Below, piece after piece: positions 8,414-17,367 of a DNA stretch of 64,000 bases. This DNA is from Devosia sp. (GTDB taxonomy: Bacteria; Pseudomonadota; Alphaproteobacteria; Rhizobiales; Devosiaceae): contig NZ_JAQGJM010000027.1 of NCBI RefSeq assembly GCF_028290625.1, forward strand, positions 1 through 64,000, written 5' to 3'. Numbering within the stretch: the stretch's first letter is position 1; each line of letters begins with the position of its first letter. The notes beneath the pieces are model-generated. The model was not told where the DNA came from and did no database searches. It was given only the letters and a program-made list of their open reading frames with translations. The translations under genes were made by a program, and so were the position numbers.

Positions 8414-9243
8414 CCCGCCAAAGCGGCCTTCTTCGCCAGTCGGGCCTTGATGCTCTCGACATCGGCACGGGGCGTCGCGGCGAATAGCGAGCGGGTGTAG
8501 GTGTGCTGCGGATCGCCGAATACGGCGTCGCGGCTGCCGTGCTCGACCACGTCGCCGTAATACATCACCATGACTTCGTCGGCGATGTAGCGCACCACCG
8601 ACAGGTCGTGACTGATGAACACATAGGTCAGGCCGAACTCGTCCTGCAGATCCTTGAGCAGGTTGAGGATCTGTGCCTGCACGCTGAGGTCGAGTGCGGA
8701 CACGGGTTCATCCAGCACGAGGAAGCTGGGATTGAGCATCAGGGCCCTTGCGATGGCGATGCGCTGGCGCTGGCCACCCGAGAACATGTGCGGATAGCGG
8801 TTGAAGTGTTCTGGGGCGAGACCGACCTTGGCCAGCATGGCGCGGGCGCGGTCCTGCCGTTCCGACTTGGGCATGTCGGTATTGAGCAGCAGCGGCTCGG
8901 CCAGTACGTCGCCGATCTTCTGGCGCGGATTGAGCGATCCATAGGGGTTCTGGAACACGATCTGCACCTTCTGGCGCATCTCGCGGGTGACGCCGTGGGT
9001 GGCGTCGACGGGCTTGCCGTCGATCAGGATCTCGCCCGAGGTGGGTTGGTCGATCAGCGTGATCATGCGCGCCAGCGTGGACTTGCCGCAGCCGCTTTCG
9101 CCGACCACCGCGAGGGTCCGGCCCTTCTCCAGCGTGAAATTCACGCCCTTGACCGCATGGACGACCTTGGCCGGGCGAAACAGGCCGCCGGAGCCGTGAT
9201 AGTCGCGCTTGAGGTCTTTGACTTGCAGGACTGGGACGCTCAT
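8410..9243 (-). CDS. dppF: Dipeptide ABC transporter ATP-binding protein DppF
   Basis: A 277-aa ATPase of the oligo/dipeptide importer class. It has Walker A (GESGCGKSTLA), a Q-loop (VFQNPYGSLNPRQ, typical of DppF/OppF), signature FSGGQRQRIAIARAL, Walker B (LVLDEPVSALD), H-loop SHDLSVV and a C-terminal oligopeptide/dipeptide extension (THTRSLF-type tail, here YTRSLFAATP). It is the last gene of dppABCDF and overlaps dppD by 4 nt, which suggests translational coupling. It acts at the cytoplasmic face as a heterodimer with DppD. Confidence 0.93.
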   Translation of the reverse strand: MSVPVLQVKDLKRDYHGSGGLFRPAKVVHAVKGVNFTLEKGRTLAVVGESGCGKSTLARMITLIDQPTSGEILIDGKPVDATHGVTREMRQKVQIVFQNPYGSLNPRQKIGDVLAEPLLLNTDMPKSERQDRARAMLAKVGLAPEHFNRYPHMFSGGQRQRIAIARALMLNPSFLVLDEPVSALDLSVQAQILNLLKDLQDEFGLTYVFISHDLSVVRYIADEVMVMYYGDVVEHGSRDAVFGDPQHTYTRSLFAATPRADVESIKARLAKKAALAG

Positions 9244-10088
9244 TGGGCGGCTCCGGTTTCCGGATCGAAGGCAAAATCGGCGACGGTGGGCAGCCGGTTC
9301 CCCACGGCGTTTTCCGGCAGCGCCGACAGCAGCGCACGGGTGTAGCTGGAGGCTGGGTTTTCAAACAGGGTCAGCACATCGGCCTCCTCCATCTTGTGGC
9401 CTTTGTACTGCACGATCACCCGGTCGGCCGTCTCGGCGACGACGCCCATGTCATGGGTGATCATGATCAGCGCCATGCCGTATTGCACCTGCAAATTTAC
9501 CAGCAGGTCGAGGATCTGCTTCTGGATAGTCACATCGAGCGCGGTTGTCGGCTCGTCGGCGATCAGCAGTTTCGGATTGCAGGCGATGGCCATGGCGATC
9601 ATCACGCGCTGGCATTGCCCGCCGCTCATCTGGTGCGGAAACGCCCCGAGGCGCTGGGCGCCATCGGTGATGCCGACCAGGCGCAGCAGTTCGATGGCGC
9701 GCTGGCGGGCGGCATTGCCGCTCAGACCCATATGGCGGTTGAGCACTTCCTCGATCTGAAAGCCGACGGTGAAGCAGGGATTGAGACTCGCCACCGGCTC
9801 CTGGAAGATCATGGCGATATCCTTGCCAATGATCTGGCGACGCTCCTGGTCACTCATGGTGAGCAGGTCGCGCCCCTCGAACAGCATCTTGTCGGCGGTC
9901 ACGGTGGCGCTGGAGGGCAGGAGGCCCATCACTGCCAGCATGGCAACCGACTTGCCCGAGCCGCTCTCGCCCACAATGGCCAGCACTTCGCGCGCATCGA
10001 CCGAAACATCGATGCCGTCGACCGCCTTGAACAGGCCGATCGAGGTATCGAAGGCGACGGTGAGGTTCTTGATTTCAAGCAGGGGCAT
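9240..10088 (-). CDS. dppD: Dipeptide ABC transporter ATP-binding protein DppD
   Basis: This 282-aa partner ATPase of DppF has Walker [13 protein letters not shown], the DppD/OppD-type Q-loop [16 protein letters not shown], signature [15 protein letters not shown] (a Cys replaces the usual Arg after GGQ), Walker [13 protein letters not shown] and H-loop THDMGVVAE. The C-terminal oligopeptide-transporter extension includes [15 protein letters not shown]. It lies between dppC and dppF in one operon, 4 nt after the dppC stop. Confidence 0.93.
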   Translation of the reverse strand: MPLLEIKNLTVAFDTSIGLFKAVDGIDVSVDAREVLAIVGESGSGKSVAMLAVMGLLPSSATVTADKMLFEGRDLLTMSDQERRQIIGKDIAMIFQEPVASLNPCFTVGFQIEEVLNRHMGLSGNAARQRAIELLRLVGITDGAQRLGAFPHQMSGGQCQRVMIAMAIACNPKLLIADEPTTALDVTIQKQILDLLVNLQVQYGMALIMITHDMGVVAETADRVIVQYKGHKMEEADVLTLFENPASSYTRALLSALPENAVGNRLPTVADFAFDPETGAAQ

Positions 10089-10092
10089 GGCC

Positions 10093-10989
10093 TCAGCTCC
10101 GCTTCAATTTTGGATCGAGCGCATCGCGCAGACCATCGCCGACCAGGTTGATGGCGAGCACGGTGATCAGGATGGCAAGGCCCGGGAAAGTCACGACCCA
10201 GGGTGCACGCAAGATGAATTCGCGGGCGGTGGCCAGCATGGTGCCCCATTCCGGCGTCGGCGGTTGTGCGCCCAGGCCCAGGAAGCCGAGCGCGGCTGCT
10301 TCCAGAATGGCGTTGGAGAAGCTCAGCGTCGCCTGAACGATCAGCGGACCCACGCAATTGGGCAGGATGGTGACCAGCATCAGGCGGATATGGCCGGCCC
10401 CCGCCACCTTGGCGGAGGTCACATATTCACGGCTCTTCTCTGCCATCACCGCAGCGCGGGTCAGGCGGGCGAAGTGCGGCTGTAGCACCACCGCGATGGC
10501 TAGCATGGCGTTGAACAGGCCCGGCCCCAGGATGGAGACCAGCACCAAAGCCAGCAGCAGCGACGGGAAGGCCAGGATGATATCCATGACGCGCATGATC
10601 AGCGCATCGACCCAGCCGCGGAAATAGCCGGCCAGAGCCCCCAGGATAATGCCGGAGAACAGCGACAGCACCACCACGACGAGGCCGATGAACAGTGAGT
10701 AACGCGAGCCGTGGATCAGGCGCGACAGCATATCGCGGCCCACCGGATCGGTGCCGAGGAGGAACGCGGCTTTGCCGCCGGCCTCCCAGACGGGGGGCGT
10801 GAGCAGGCTGTCGCGGAACTGCTGGTCGGGCGAATAGGGCGCAATCCAGGGGGCGAACAGCGCCACCACTACGAGCAGAACGAAGACCACGAGGCCGACG
10901 ACGGCCCCCTTGTTCATGGCAAAGTAATGCCAGAATTCGCCCAGGGCGCTGGGCGGGCGGCGGGTAACGATGGTGCGGCTATCGGTCAT
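10093..10989 (-). CDS. dppC: Dipeptide ABC transporter permease DppC
   Basis: A roughly 298-aa inner-membrane permease of the OppC/DppC class. The N-terminal cytosolic segment precedes helix 1 (VVGLVVFVLLVVVALFAPW), a periplasmic loop contains LLGTDPVGRDMLSRLI, which is diagnostic for this family, and the EAA loop includes EAAALGFLGLGAQPPTPEWG, which contacts the ATPases. The start is the ATG at 10989 rather than a longer upstream frame, because it sits just after the dppB stop (7-nt gap). It pairs with DppB to form the channel. Confidence 0.93.
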   Translation of the reverse strand: MTDSRTIVTRRPPSALGEFWHYFAMNKGAVVGLVVFVLLVVVALFAPWIAPYSPDQQFRDSLLTPPVWEAGGKAAFLLGTDPVGRDMLSRLIHGSRYSLFIGLVVVVLSLFSGIILGALAGYFRGWVDALIMRVMDIILAFPSLLLALVLVSILGPGLFNAMLAIAVVLQPHFARLTRAAVMAEKSREYVTSAKVAGAGHIRLMLVTILPNCVGPLIVQATLSFSNAILEAAALGFLGLGAQPPTPEWGTMLATAREFILRAPWVVTFPGLAILITVLAINLVGDGLRDALDPKLKRS

Positions 10990-10996
10990 TGTGGCC

Positions 10997-12004
10997 TCAC
11001 TGCACACGAATGCGCGGATTGATGACCGCGTAGAGCACATCGACGATCAGGTTGACCGCCATGACGATGAGCGCGATCAGCAGCAGGCCCGATTGCACGA
11101 CCACATAGTCGCGCTTGGAAATGGAATCGATCATCCACTTGCCGATGCCGGGCCAGGAGAAAATGGTTTCGGTCAGGATGGCGCCAGCCATCAGCGTGCC
11201 GACCTGCAGGCCAATGGTGGTGACCACCGGGATCAGCGCATTGCGGAAGGCATGCAGGCCCACGACACGGCGTGGCGACAGGCCCTTGGCGCGGGCGGTG
11301 CGCACATATTCCTCGCCCAGCACTTCGAGCATGGCCGAGCGCGTCTGGCGGGCGATGACCGCCAGCGGAATCGTGGCTAGCGCGATCGAGGGCAGGATCA
11401 GATAGCGCAAGGACGACACGAAGGCCGGCCAATTGCCATAGAGCAGGCTATCGATGGTCATGAAGCCCGTAATGGGCTTGAGGAAGAAATTGAGCGCGAT
11501 GCGGCCGCTCACCGGGGTCCAGCCCAGGTAACCGGAAAAGAAGATGATCAGCAGCAAGCCCCACCAGAAGATTGGCATGGAATAGCCGGTGAGGGCGACG
11601 CCCATGGTGATCTGATCGAACCAGGAGCCGCGCTTGACAGCGGCGAAAATGCCGGCGGGAATACCCAGCGCCACCGCGATGATCATGGCGACCAGCGCCA
11701 GCTCGACCGTGGCCGGGAACAGGGTCAGGAATTCGGTCAGCACCGGACGCTTGGTGGCAACGGAAATGCCGAAATCGCCATGCAGCACGCCGCCGACATA
11801 ATTGAAATATTGCTGCCAGATCGGCAGGTTGAAGCCGAACTGCTCCTTGAGGATTTCGTAGCGCTCGGGGGTGATGCCGTGTTGGCCGGCCATGGCCAGG
11901 ATCGGGTCACCCGGTAGCAGCCGGATAAAGGCGAAAGCCGCAATGGTGATGCCGATCACCGTCGGTACGATCAGTGCCAGTTTTTGAAGAATGTATCGGA
12001 GCAT
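10997..12004 (-). CDS. dppB: Dipeptide ABC transporter permease DppB
   Basis: A 335-aa permease with six predicted helices. It begins MLRYILQKLALIVPTVIGIT, the usual DppB N-terminal helix, and carries LPGDPILAMAGQHGITPE in the first periplasmic loop. The EAA region contains YVRTARAKGLSPRRVV, and the end INPRIRVQ is the normal ending. A strong hairpin separates it from dppA (63-nt gap), so it is probably expressed at a lower level than the binding protein. Confidence 0.93.
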   Translation of the reverse strand: MLRYILQKLALIVPTVIGITIAAFAFIRLLPGDPILAMAGQHGITPERYEILKEQFGFNLPIWQQYFNYVGGVLHGDFGISVATKRPVLTEFLTLFPATVELALVAMIIAVALGIPAGIFAAVKRGSWFDQITMGVALTGYSMPIFWWGLLLIIFFSGYLGWTPVSGRIALNFFLKPITGFMTIDSLLYGNWPAFVSSLRYLILPSIALATIPLAVIARQTRSAMLEVLGEEYVRTARAKGLSPRRVVGLHAFRNALIPVVTTIGLQVGTLMAGAILTETIFSWPGIGKWMIDSISKRDYVVVQSGLLLIALIVMAVNLIVDVLYAVINPRIRVQ

Positions 12005-12021
12005 GGGCCTGCCATGAAATG

Positions 12022-12048
12022 AGGGCGGCGCCGCGAAGGCGCCGCCCT
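12022..12048 (-). promoter_or_regulatory. GC-rich hairpin between dppA and dppB
   Basis: An 11-bp perfect stem (core GGGCGGCGCC with GGCGCCGCCC) and a 5-nt loop lie just after the dppA stop and 18 nt before the dppB start. No U-run follows in the direction of transcription, so it is better read as an mRNA-stabilising or partial-attenuation structure. Such elements often keep the binding protein in excess over the membrane subunits. Confidence 0.6.
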
Positions 12049-12067
12049 GCTTGAACTGTGGCTTAGA

Positions 12068-13666
12068 CTATTCGGTTACGTCGACATTGTCGAAGCGATG
12101 AATGCCCAGCGGGTCCATGGTGAAGCCGGAAACGCGCTTGTTCATGGGCATGAAGACCTTGGAGTGCGCCAGGGTCAGAGCCGGAGCCTGCTCCTTGAAG
12201 ACTACCTGGGCCTGCTCGTACAGCTTGGTGCGCTCGGCCTGATCGGAGGTCTTCTTGGCATCCTGGATCAGCTTCTCGAAGTCGTCATTGCACCAGCTCG
12301 AATAGTTCGAGACGCCAATGGCCGAGCACGAGAACAGGGTGGCAAAGAAGTTATCCGGATCACCATTGTCGCCGGTCCAGCCGATCTGGAATGCGCCCGG
12401 ACGATCCTTGGCCTTGCCGAGTTCGCGATATTCAGTCCACTCGTAGGTGACGATATTGGCCTTGACGCCAACAGCGGCCCAGTCGGCCTGGATCAGTTCG
12501 GCAACGCGCGCGGCGTTGGGATTGTAAGGACGGCTAACGGGCATGGCCCACAGGTCGATGGTCAGGTCCTTGACGCCGGCGGCTTCGAGCGCGGCCTTGG
12601 CGGCTGCGGGATCGTAGGCGTCGTCGACGATGTCCTTGTCATAGGACCACATGGTCGGCGGGATCAGGTTGACGGCAACCTGGCCGGCGCCCTGATAGAC
12701 TGCGTCGATGATCGCGGGCTTGTTGATGGCCATGTTGAGGGCCTTGCGGACCGCCACATTGTCCATCGGCGCGATGGTGGTGTTGTAGGACAGGTAGCCG
12801 ATATTGAGGCCTTCCTGTTCTGCGACAGTCAGGTTCGTGTCGGCCTGCAGGTCAGCGATGTCGGCAGGATTCGGATAATCCATGATGTCGCATTCGCCGG
12901 CCTTGAGCTTCTGCACGCGCACCGCGGGGTCCGTGGTGATGGCGAAGATCAGATCGTCGATGGCGACCTTGCCCTTCCAGTAGTCGGGGAAGGCAGCGTA
13001 GCGGATGACCGCATCGGTCTGGTAATCGACGAACTGGAACGGGCCAGTGCCGACCGGCTGGGAGGCCAGCAATTCCTTGGTGCCGGCAGCGTCGAGCTGA
13101 TCGGCATATTCCTTGGACATGATGGACGCGAAGTCCATGCCCAGGTTCGCGATCATCGGGGCATTGGGCTCGTTGAGCGTCATCTTGACGGTCAGGTCAT
13201 CGACCTTTTCGATCGACTTGAGGAACTTTGGCATGTCCATGCCCTGGAAATAGTCCCAGGAAATGCCCTCGAGGTAGTTGTAATAGGCGTTGTCTTCTTT
13301 CCACTGGCGCTCGAAGGAGAAGATCACGTCGTCGGCGTTGAAGTCGCGCGTCGGGGTGAAATACGAGGTGGTATGGAACTTGACGCCCGGACGCAGGTGG
13401 AACGTGTAGGTCAGGCCGTCTTCAGAGACGTCCCAGCTCTCAGCCAGGCCCGGCTCGACATCGGTGCCGCCATGCTTGAACTCGACGAGGCGGTTGTAGA
13501 TGGTGCGCGAGGAGGCGTCGAAGTCGTTGCCGCCAGTGGTCGGACCTGGATCGAAATGAGCGGGCGAGGCTTCCGAGCAGAATACCAATTGTTTGGCCTG
13601 CGCGGCGCCAGCGCAGACGGCAAGCGTCGCGACAGCGAGCATCATGCCCTGCATCAGTTTTTTCAT
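12068..13666 (-). CDS. dppA: Periplasmic dipeptide-binding protein DppA
   Basis: A 532-aa SBP_bac_5 solute-binding protein with an N-terminal signal peptide (cleavage near AGAAQA-K). It resembles E. coli DppA closely along its length: LVFCSEASP, DASSRTIYNRLVEFK, SFERQWK, ECDIMDYPNPADI, LNIGYLSYN, IPPTMWSY, and GWTGDNGDPDNFF, which includes the Asp that binds the peptide amino group in E. coli DppA. It is the first gene of dppABCDF, with a GGGAGA ribosome site. E. coli DppA can also carry haem, so a minor haem role is conceivable but not shown. Confidence 0.95.
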   Translation of the reverse strand: MKKLMQGMMLAVATLAVCAGAAQAKQLVFCSEASPAHFDPGPTTGGNDFDASSRTIYNRLVEFKHGGTDVEPGLAESWDVSEDGLTYTFHLRPGVKFHTTSYFTPTRDFNADDVIFSFERQWKEDNAYYNYLEGISWDYFQGMDMPKFLKSIEKVDDLTVKMTLNEPNAPMIANLGMDFASIMSKEYADQLDAAGTKELLASQPVGTGPFQFVDYQTDAVIRYAAFPDYWKGKVAIDDLIFAITTDPAVRVQKLKAGECDIMDYPNPADIADLQADTNLTVAEQEGLNIGYLSYNTTIAPMDNVAVRKALNMAINKPAIIDAVYQGAGQVAVNLIPPTMWSYDKDIVDDAYDPAAAKAALEAAGVKDLTIDLWAMPVSRPYNPNAARVAELIQADWAAVGVKANIVTYEWTEYRELGKAKDRPGAFQIGWTGDNGDPDNFFATLFSCSAIGVSNYSSWCNDDFEKLIQDAKKTSDQAERTKLYEQAQVVFKEQAPALTLAHSKVFMPMNKRVSGFTMDPLGIHRFDNVDVTE

Positions 13667-13763
13667 GATTGTTGTCTCCCGATAAGTTTTTTGCGCATCC
13701 GGTTAGCCGGCCGGAGCTTGGCGGCCAACAAAGCGTAGAATCTGTTTGGGCGCAATGGGGAGT

Positions 13764-13779
13764 TTGACCATTTGGTCAA
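13764..13779. promoter_or_regulatory. 16-bp palindromic operator-like site upstream of dppA
   Basis: TTGACCA-TT-TGGTCAA (13764-13779) is a perfect dyad lying about 100 nt upstream of dppA (minus strand) and about 110 nt upstream of the plus-strand VOC gene. It is a plausible repressor or activator site for the dpp promoter. No adjacent regulator gene identifies the factor. Confidence 0.45.
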
Positions 13780-13887
13780 TCTCATGACGGGTGCAAGACC
13801 TTTGCGTGAAACCAGGCCCGATTGGACGATCTTTCCAAGAAGCGTTCGGCGCTTGACGCGGGTGGCGGCGCGGTGGCCAAATCGGGC

Positions 13888-14313
13888 ATGACCCAGACCA
13901 TTGCCACCATGACGCTCGTCGTCGCCGACTATGACGAAGCCATCGCGTTCTACACCCAAAAGCTGGGTTTTCGGCTGCATGCCGATACCGATCTGGGCAA
14001 GGGCAAGCGCTGGGTTGTGGTCGGACCGGACGGCCCCGGCGCTCGACTCCTGCTGGCACAGGCGGACGGGGAAAAACAGCGCGCAGCCGTCGGCAACCAG
14101 ACTGGCGGGCGGGTGATGGGTTTTATCGAAACACAAGATTTTGTAGGCGATTTCGCCGCCATGACGGCGCGGGGCGTCAGCTTCATCGAGGCGCCACGGC
14201 ACGAAGCCTATGGCAGCGTGGTGGTATTCGAGGACCTCTATGGCAATAAATGGGACCTGATCGAGCCCAAGGGGTTAGCAGAATGCGGGAAGCGATTATC
14301 GTCGCGGCGCTGA
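13888..14313 (+). CDS. VOC-superfamily protein (glyoxalase/bleomycin-resistance fold)
   Basis: A 141-aa protein with two beta-alpha-beta-beta-beta modules. The first begins ATMTLVVADYDEAIAFYTQKLGF and the second ends VVVFEDLYGNKWDLIEP, the usual VOC end. The metal ligands cannot be assigned with certainty. The ATG at 13888 is preferred; a TTG at 13822 would add 22 residues with no family match. Its 3' end overlaps the next secreted-protein gene by 31 nt, suggesting one transcript. Confidence 0.78.
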   Translation: MTQTIATMTLVVADYDEAIAFYTQKLGFRLHADTDLGKGKRWVVVGPDGPGARLLLAQADGEKQRAAVGNQTGGRVMGFIETQDFVGDFAAMTARGVSFIEAPRHEAYGSVVVFEDLYGNKWDLIEPKGLAECGKRLSSRR

Positions 14314-14807
14314 TGCTGGCGGCGCCAGTGTGGGCGCAGGAGGCGGGCTGGCATTATTCGCCGCTGCCGGGCGAAGGCGACCGGGCGGCCCTGGGCTGCG
14401 CCAGCGGTTCGACGCCCGAAAACTACGCCTGCGTGGCGGTGCGCTGCGAAGATGATTTTGGCGTCGGGCTGCATCTTTATACCAGCCGTAGCGAGGGCGA
14501 CGCCGGCGACTGGGTTGTGGATATCGACGAGGACGCCCACCCGGTTTCGGCGCAAACCGACACCGGGCCCTATGGCGCCAGAATCACTGGCGACGGAACG
14601 GCGCTCCGCGATGGCCTGGAGCAGGGCGCGGTGGCCTATCTGCAGCCCAAATCCGGCTCACCGCTGGAGCTGGCGGTGATCCCGCTGAGTGGGTCGCTGA
14701 CCGCGATTAACAATGCCCTAGCCTATTGCGCGCCGCGCGTGCCCAAGGCCGTGGCCGAACCGAATGCCGATGCAGGCGTTGAACAACACAGTATCAAGGA
14801 GAACTAA
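14283..14807 (+). CDS. Secreted hypothetical protein
   Basis: A 174-aa product with a clear signal peptide (MREAIIVAALMLAAPVWAQ, cleavage after VWA). The mature part has four cysteines (in ALGCASG, NYACVAVRCEDD and LAYCAPR) that could form disulfides in the periplasm. I do not recognise a named family. It overlaps the upstream VOC gene and ends one base before the aldo/keto reductase start, so the three genes probably form an operon. The ATG at 14283 is chosen because it begins the signal peptide. Confidence 0.7.
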   Translation: MREAIIVAALMLAAPVWAQEAGWHYSPLPGEGDRAALGCASGSTPENYACVAVRCEDDFGVGLHLYTSRSEGDAGDWVVDIDEDAHPVSAQTDTGPYGARITGDGTALRDGLEQGAVAYLQPKSGSPLELAVIPLSGSLTAINNALAYCAPRVPKAVAEPNADAGVEQHSIKEN

Positions 14808-14808
14808 T

Positions 14809-15735
14809 ATGGATCGTCGCCCGCTTGGACGCAGCGAACTCGTCACCGAACCCTGGGTTTTCGGGGGCAATATCTTTGGCTGGACGGTGGATCAGAATGC
14901 CGGTTTCCAGGTGCTCGACGCCTTTGTGGATGAAGGCTTCAACGCCATCGATACCGCCAATGTGTATGGCAAGGGCAAGTCCGAGACCATGATCGGGCAA
15001 TGGATGAAGGAGCGCGGCAATCGCGAAAACCTGCTGATCTTCACCAAGGTCGGCGCGGACATGAGCGACACCGAAAAAGGCCTAAAGACCGCCTATATCA
15101 AGACCTCGATCGAAGACTCGCTGAAGCGCCTGCAGACCGACTATGTCGATCTCTACCAGAGCCACAAGCCGGACGACAGCACACCTTATGAGGAGACGCT
15201 GGAGGCCTATGACGTGCTGATCCGCTCGGGCAAAGTGCGGGTGATTGGCTCGTCCAACTTCTCGCCCAAGCAGATTCGCGACGCGCATGACACCGCGGTG
15301 GTCAAATCGCTGCCACGCTACGAGACCGAGCAGCCGCTCTATAATCTCTATGACCGCGAGGTGTTCGAGGGCGAATTGCAGGACCTGGCGGTCAAGGAGG
15401 AAATCGGCATCCTGCCGTTTTTTAGCCTCGCGGCGGGGTTCCTGACCGGCAAGTATCGCTCGGCCAAGGACTTCGACAAGAGCCCGCGCGGCGCGCGCAT
15501 GGAGAAGTATCTCAACCCCAAGGGGTTCAGGATCCTCGACGCGCTGGACAAGATCAGCAAGGCCAATGACGCCACGCCGGCGGAAGTGGCGCTGGCGTGG
15601 CTCGTGGCACAGCCCGGCGTCAGCGCGCCGATCGCTTCGGCCACCTCGGTGGAACAGGTCAAGAGCCTGGCCAAGGGCGTGCGGCTGGCGCTGAGCGATG
15701 AGGATTTGGCTGAGCTGACGGCGGCAGGGAAGTAA
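14809..15735 (+). CDS. Aldo/keto reductase
   Basis: A 308-aa NADPH-dependent TIM-barrel oxidoreductase. The catalytic tetrad is visible: Asp in FNAIDTANVYG, Tyr of the same motif, Lys in LIFTKVG and His in DLYQSHKPD. VIGSSNFSPKQI and the C-terminal VALAWLVAQPGVSAPIASAT are family marks. It resembles the AKR families acting on xenobiotic or sugar carbonyls; the substrate is unknown. The ribosome site AAGGAGA (14797-14803) fixes the ATG at 14809. Confidence 0.9.
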   Translation: MDRRPLGRSELVTEPWVFGGNIFGWTVDQNAGFQVLDAFVDEGFNAIDTANVYGKGKSETMIGQWMKERGNRENLLIFTKVGADMSDTEKGLKTAYIKTSIEDSLKRLQTDYVDLYQSHKPDDSTPYEETLEAYDVLIRSGKVRVIGSSNFSPKQIRDAHDTAVVKSLPRYETEQPLYNLYDREVFEGELQDLAVKEEIGILPFFSLAAGFLTGKYRSAKDFDKSPRGARMEKYLNPKGFRILDALDKISKANDATPAEVALAWLVAQPGVSAPIASATSVEQVKSLAKGVRLALSDEDLAELTAAGK

Positions 15736-15737
15736 GA

Positions 15738-15868
15738 CCCCTCGCCCGCCCTTCGGGCACCCTCTCCCACGAGGGGAGAGGGGAGGCTCGGTATATGTGG
15801 CAGGAGTGGAGCTCCCCTTCTCCCTTGTGGGAGAAGGTGGCCCGCCAGCGCCGGATGAGGGGGCTTAG
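15738..15868. repeat. Pair of inverted palindromic repeat units (family A)
   Basis: Two facing copies of a GC-rich unit fill the gap between convergent genes. The left unit has GCCCTTCGGGC and CCCTCTCCC-acga-GGGGAGAGGG hairpins. The right unit is a reverse-complement relative with CCTTCTCCC-ttgt-GGGAGAAGG, ending GGATGAGGGGG. The same paired arrangement occurs at 58749-58885. It resembles dispersed REP/RIME-like elements of Rhizobiales and could also act as a bidirectional terminator. Confidence 0.65.
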
Positions 15869-15869
15869 C

Positions 15870-16808
15870 CTACCACTCAAACGGCTCGGCGTTCACCCGC
15901 GCACCCAGCAGGAACGCGTCGGCGACCAGCCGCAGCGGGGCGGCGTGGACATCGCTTTCGTGATTGTCCAACAGCACGGCAAAACGCTCGTAGATACGCT
16001 CATATTCTTCGGACGGCGCCTCTACGATGATCTCGTCATTGACGCGCAGCACCGTGCCGCCTTTTTCCAGCTTGAGGCTGTCGCCCGCCACGGTCTCGAA
16101 AGCGATGGTCCAGATCTCGCCGCTCTCTTCGAGCCAGTTGAAGCCGGCGCTCATGGTGGGCTGGTGAATCTGGCCGGACTTGAACACGATCTCCACATCG
16201 ACCGGAGTCTGTTTATTGACCGGGAAGGTCAGCTTCGAGCTTTGCACGAAGACCGGGAACGGCATGACCTTGGTGAAGATCGAGAGCGCGTTGATGCCCG
16301 GATCGCAGACGCCGAACCCGCCGGGCTCCCAGACCCAGTCCTGGCCCGGATGCCATTTGCGCACGCTTTCGCGCCAGTCGATGCGCACGGACTTGACCCC
16401 ATCGGCGGCCAGGATATCGCGAGTGCGGTCGACCGCCAGATTGTACTGGCTGTGCCAGGTCTGGAACAGCACGCGGTCTAGGCTCTTGGCATAGGCCACA
16501 AGGTCATCGAGTTCGGAAATGGTAGTGGTGGGCGGCTTTTCCATCATCACGTCCTTGCCGGCGTCGAGCGCCTCGCGGACATATTGATGGCGAATGCCGG
16601 GCGGGGTGCAGATGGCGACCAGGTCAATCTCGGGCATGGCGGCATAAAGCTCGGCCGGGGTCTTGAACACCGGCTTGCCATTGTGGCCCAGGCCGCGCGT
16701 TGACACGGTGGCAGCGAGTTCGAAATCCTCAGATTTGTCGATCACCGGCAGATGCTGGTCCTGCGCGATCTTGCCCACGCCGATGACGGCGATCTTACGT
16801 TTGGCCAT
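15870..16808 (-). CDS. L-arabinose/D-galactose 1-dehydrogenase (Gfo/Idh/MocA family)
   Basis: A 312-aa NAD(P)-dependent sugar dehydrogenase. The Rossmann motif is VIGVGKIAQDQHLP, followed by MMEKPPTTT. The C-terminal domain has the subfamily-specific block WHPGQDWVWEPGGFGVCDPGINALSI and ends LVADAFLLGARVNAEPFEW. These are hallmarks of the Azospirillum AraA / D-galactose 1-dehydrogenase group that oxidises the pyranose to the 1,4- or 1,5-lactone. The rest of the pathway (lactonase, dehydratase) is not in the window. A VOC gene lies 73 nt upstream on the same strand. Confidence 0.85.
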   Translation of the reverse strand: MAKRKIAVIGVGKIAQDQHLPVIDKSEDFELAATVSTRGLGHNGKPVFKTPAELYAAMPEIDLVAICTPPGIRHQYVREALDAGKDVMMEKPPTTTISELDDLVAYAKSLDRVLFQTWHSQYNLAVDRTRDILAADGVKSVRIDWRESVRKWHPGQDWVWEPGGFGVCDPGINALSIFTKVMPFPVFVQSSKLTFPVNKQTPVDVEIVFKSGQIHQPTMSAGFNWLEESGEIWTIAFETVAGDSLKLEKGGTVLRVNDEIIVEAPSEEYERIYERFAVLLDNHESDVHAAPLRLVADAFLLGARVNAEPFEW

Positions 16809-16881
16809 GACTTAGCTCCCCTCGGGTTTTGGCGGAGGATAGAGCAGATCGGGGGCGCGATTGGAAGCCAGTTTGCGCCGC

Positions 16882-17235
16882 TCAGTCCGCGGGCGGCTGC
16901 CACAGTTCGATCTGGTTGCCTTCGGGATCGGCAATGCGCGCGAAGCGCCCAGTCTCGGGCGTATCCCATTCGGCGCGGGTCTCGATGGCGATATCGGTGG
17001 CGGCCAGCTGGGCCATCAGCGCATCCAGATCATCGACGCGAAAATTGATCATCCATTGCTTGTGGATGGGGAAATAATCGGTATCTGCAAAAAAGGGCGC
17101 AAAGACCGTCATGCCGGCGTCCTGGCTCCAGTAATTGCCAATGCCGAGATGGATCTCGTACCAGGAGGCGAGCCCCTTGGGGTCGCGGGCGCGGAAGAAG
17201 ACGCCGCCAATGCCGGTTGCCTTCGCCTTTGCCAT
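16882..17235 (-). CDS. VOC-family protein (glyoxalase-like)
   Basis: A 117-aa single-domain VOC protein with the pattern GGVFFRARDPKGLASWYEIHLG at the first module and FARIADPEGNQIELWQPP at the end, where the final Glu is the usual metal ligand. The start is the ATG at 17235, supported by AGGGGAGGTG upstream; a longer upstream frame has no family similarity. Possibly co-transcribed with the downstream sugar dehydrogenase gene. Function unknown. Confidence 0.8.
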   Translation of the reverse strand: MAKAKATGIGGVFFRARDPKGLASWYEIHLGIGNYWSQDAGMTVFAPFFADTDYFPIHKQWMINFRVDDLDALMAQLAATDIAIETRAEWDTPETGRFARIADPEGNQIELWQPPAD

Positions 17236-17367
17236 CAATGCACCTCCCCTGTTTTGCAAGGCAGAGCAAAGCAGATCGAATGGGTGATGGGAAGCTAGCC
17301 CAGCAGTCGATTTGCCTCCCCACAAGGGAGGAGGGTTACTAGATCGAAGGCGCTCGATCGTCGCGGC

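Noticed and set aside
12098..13738. Long open frame (over 500 codons) on the plus strand across dppA
   Set aside because: It is antisense to a clear dppA with signal peptide and full-length homology; long antisense frames are expected in high-GC DNA. Its translation has no recognisable domain.
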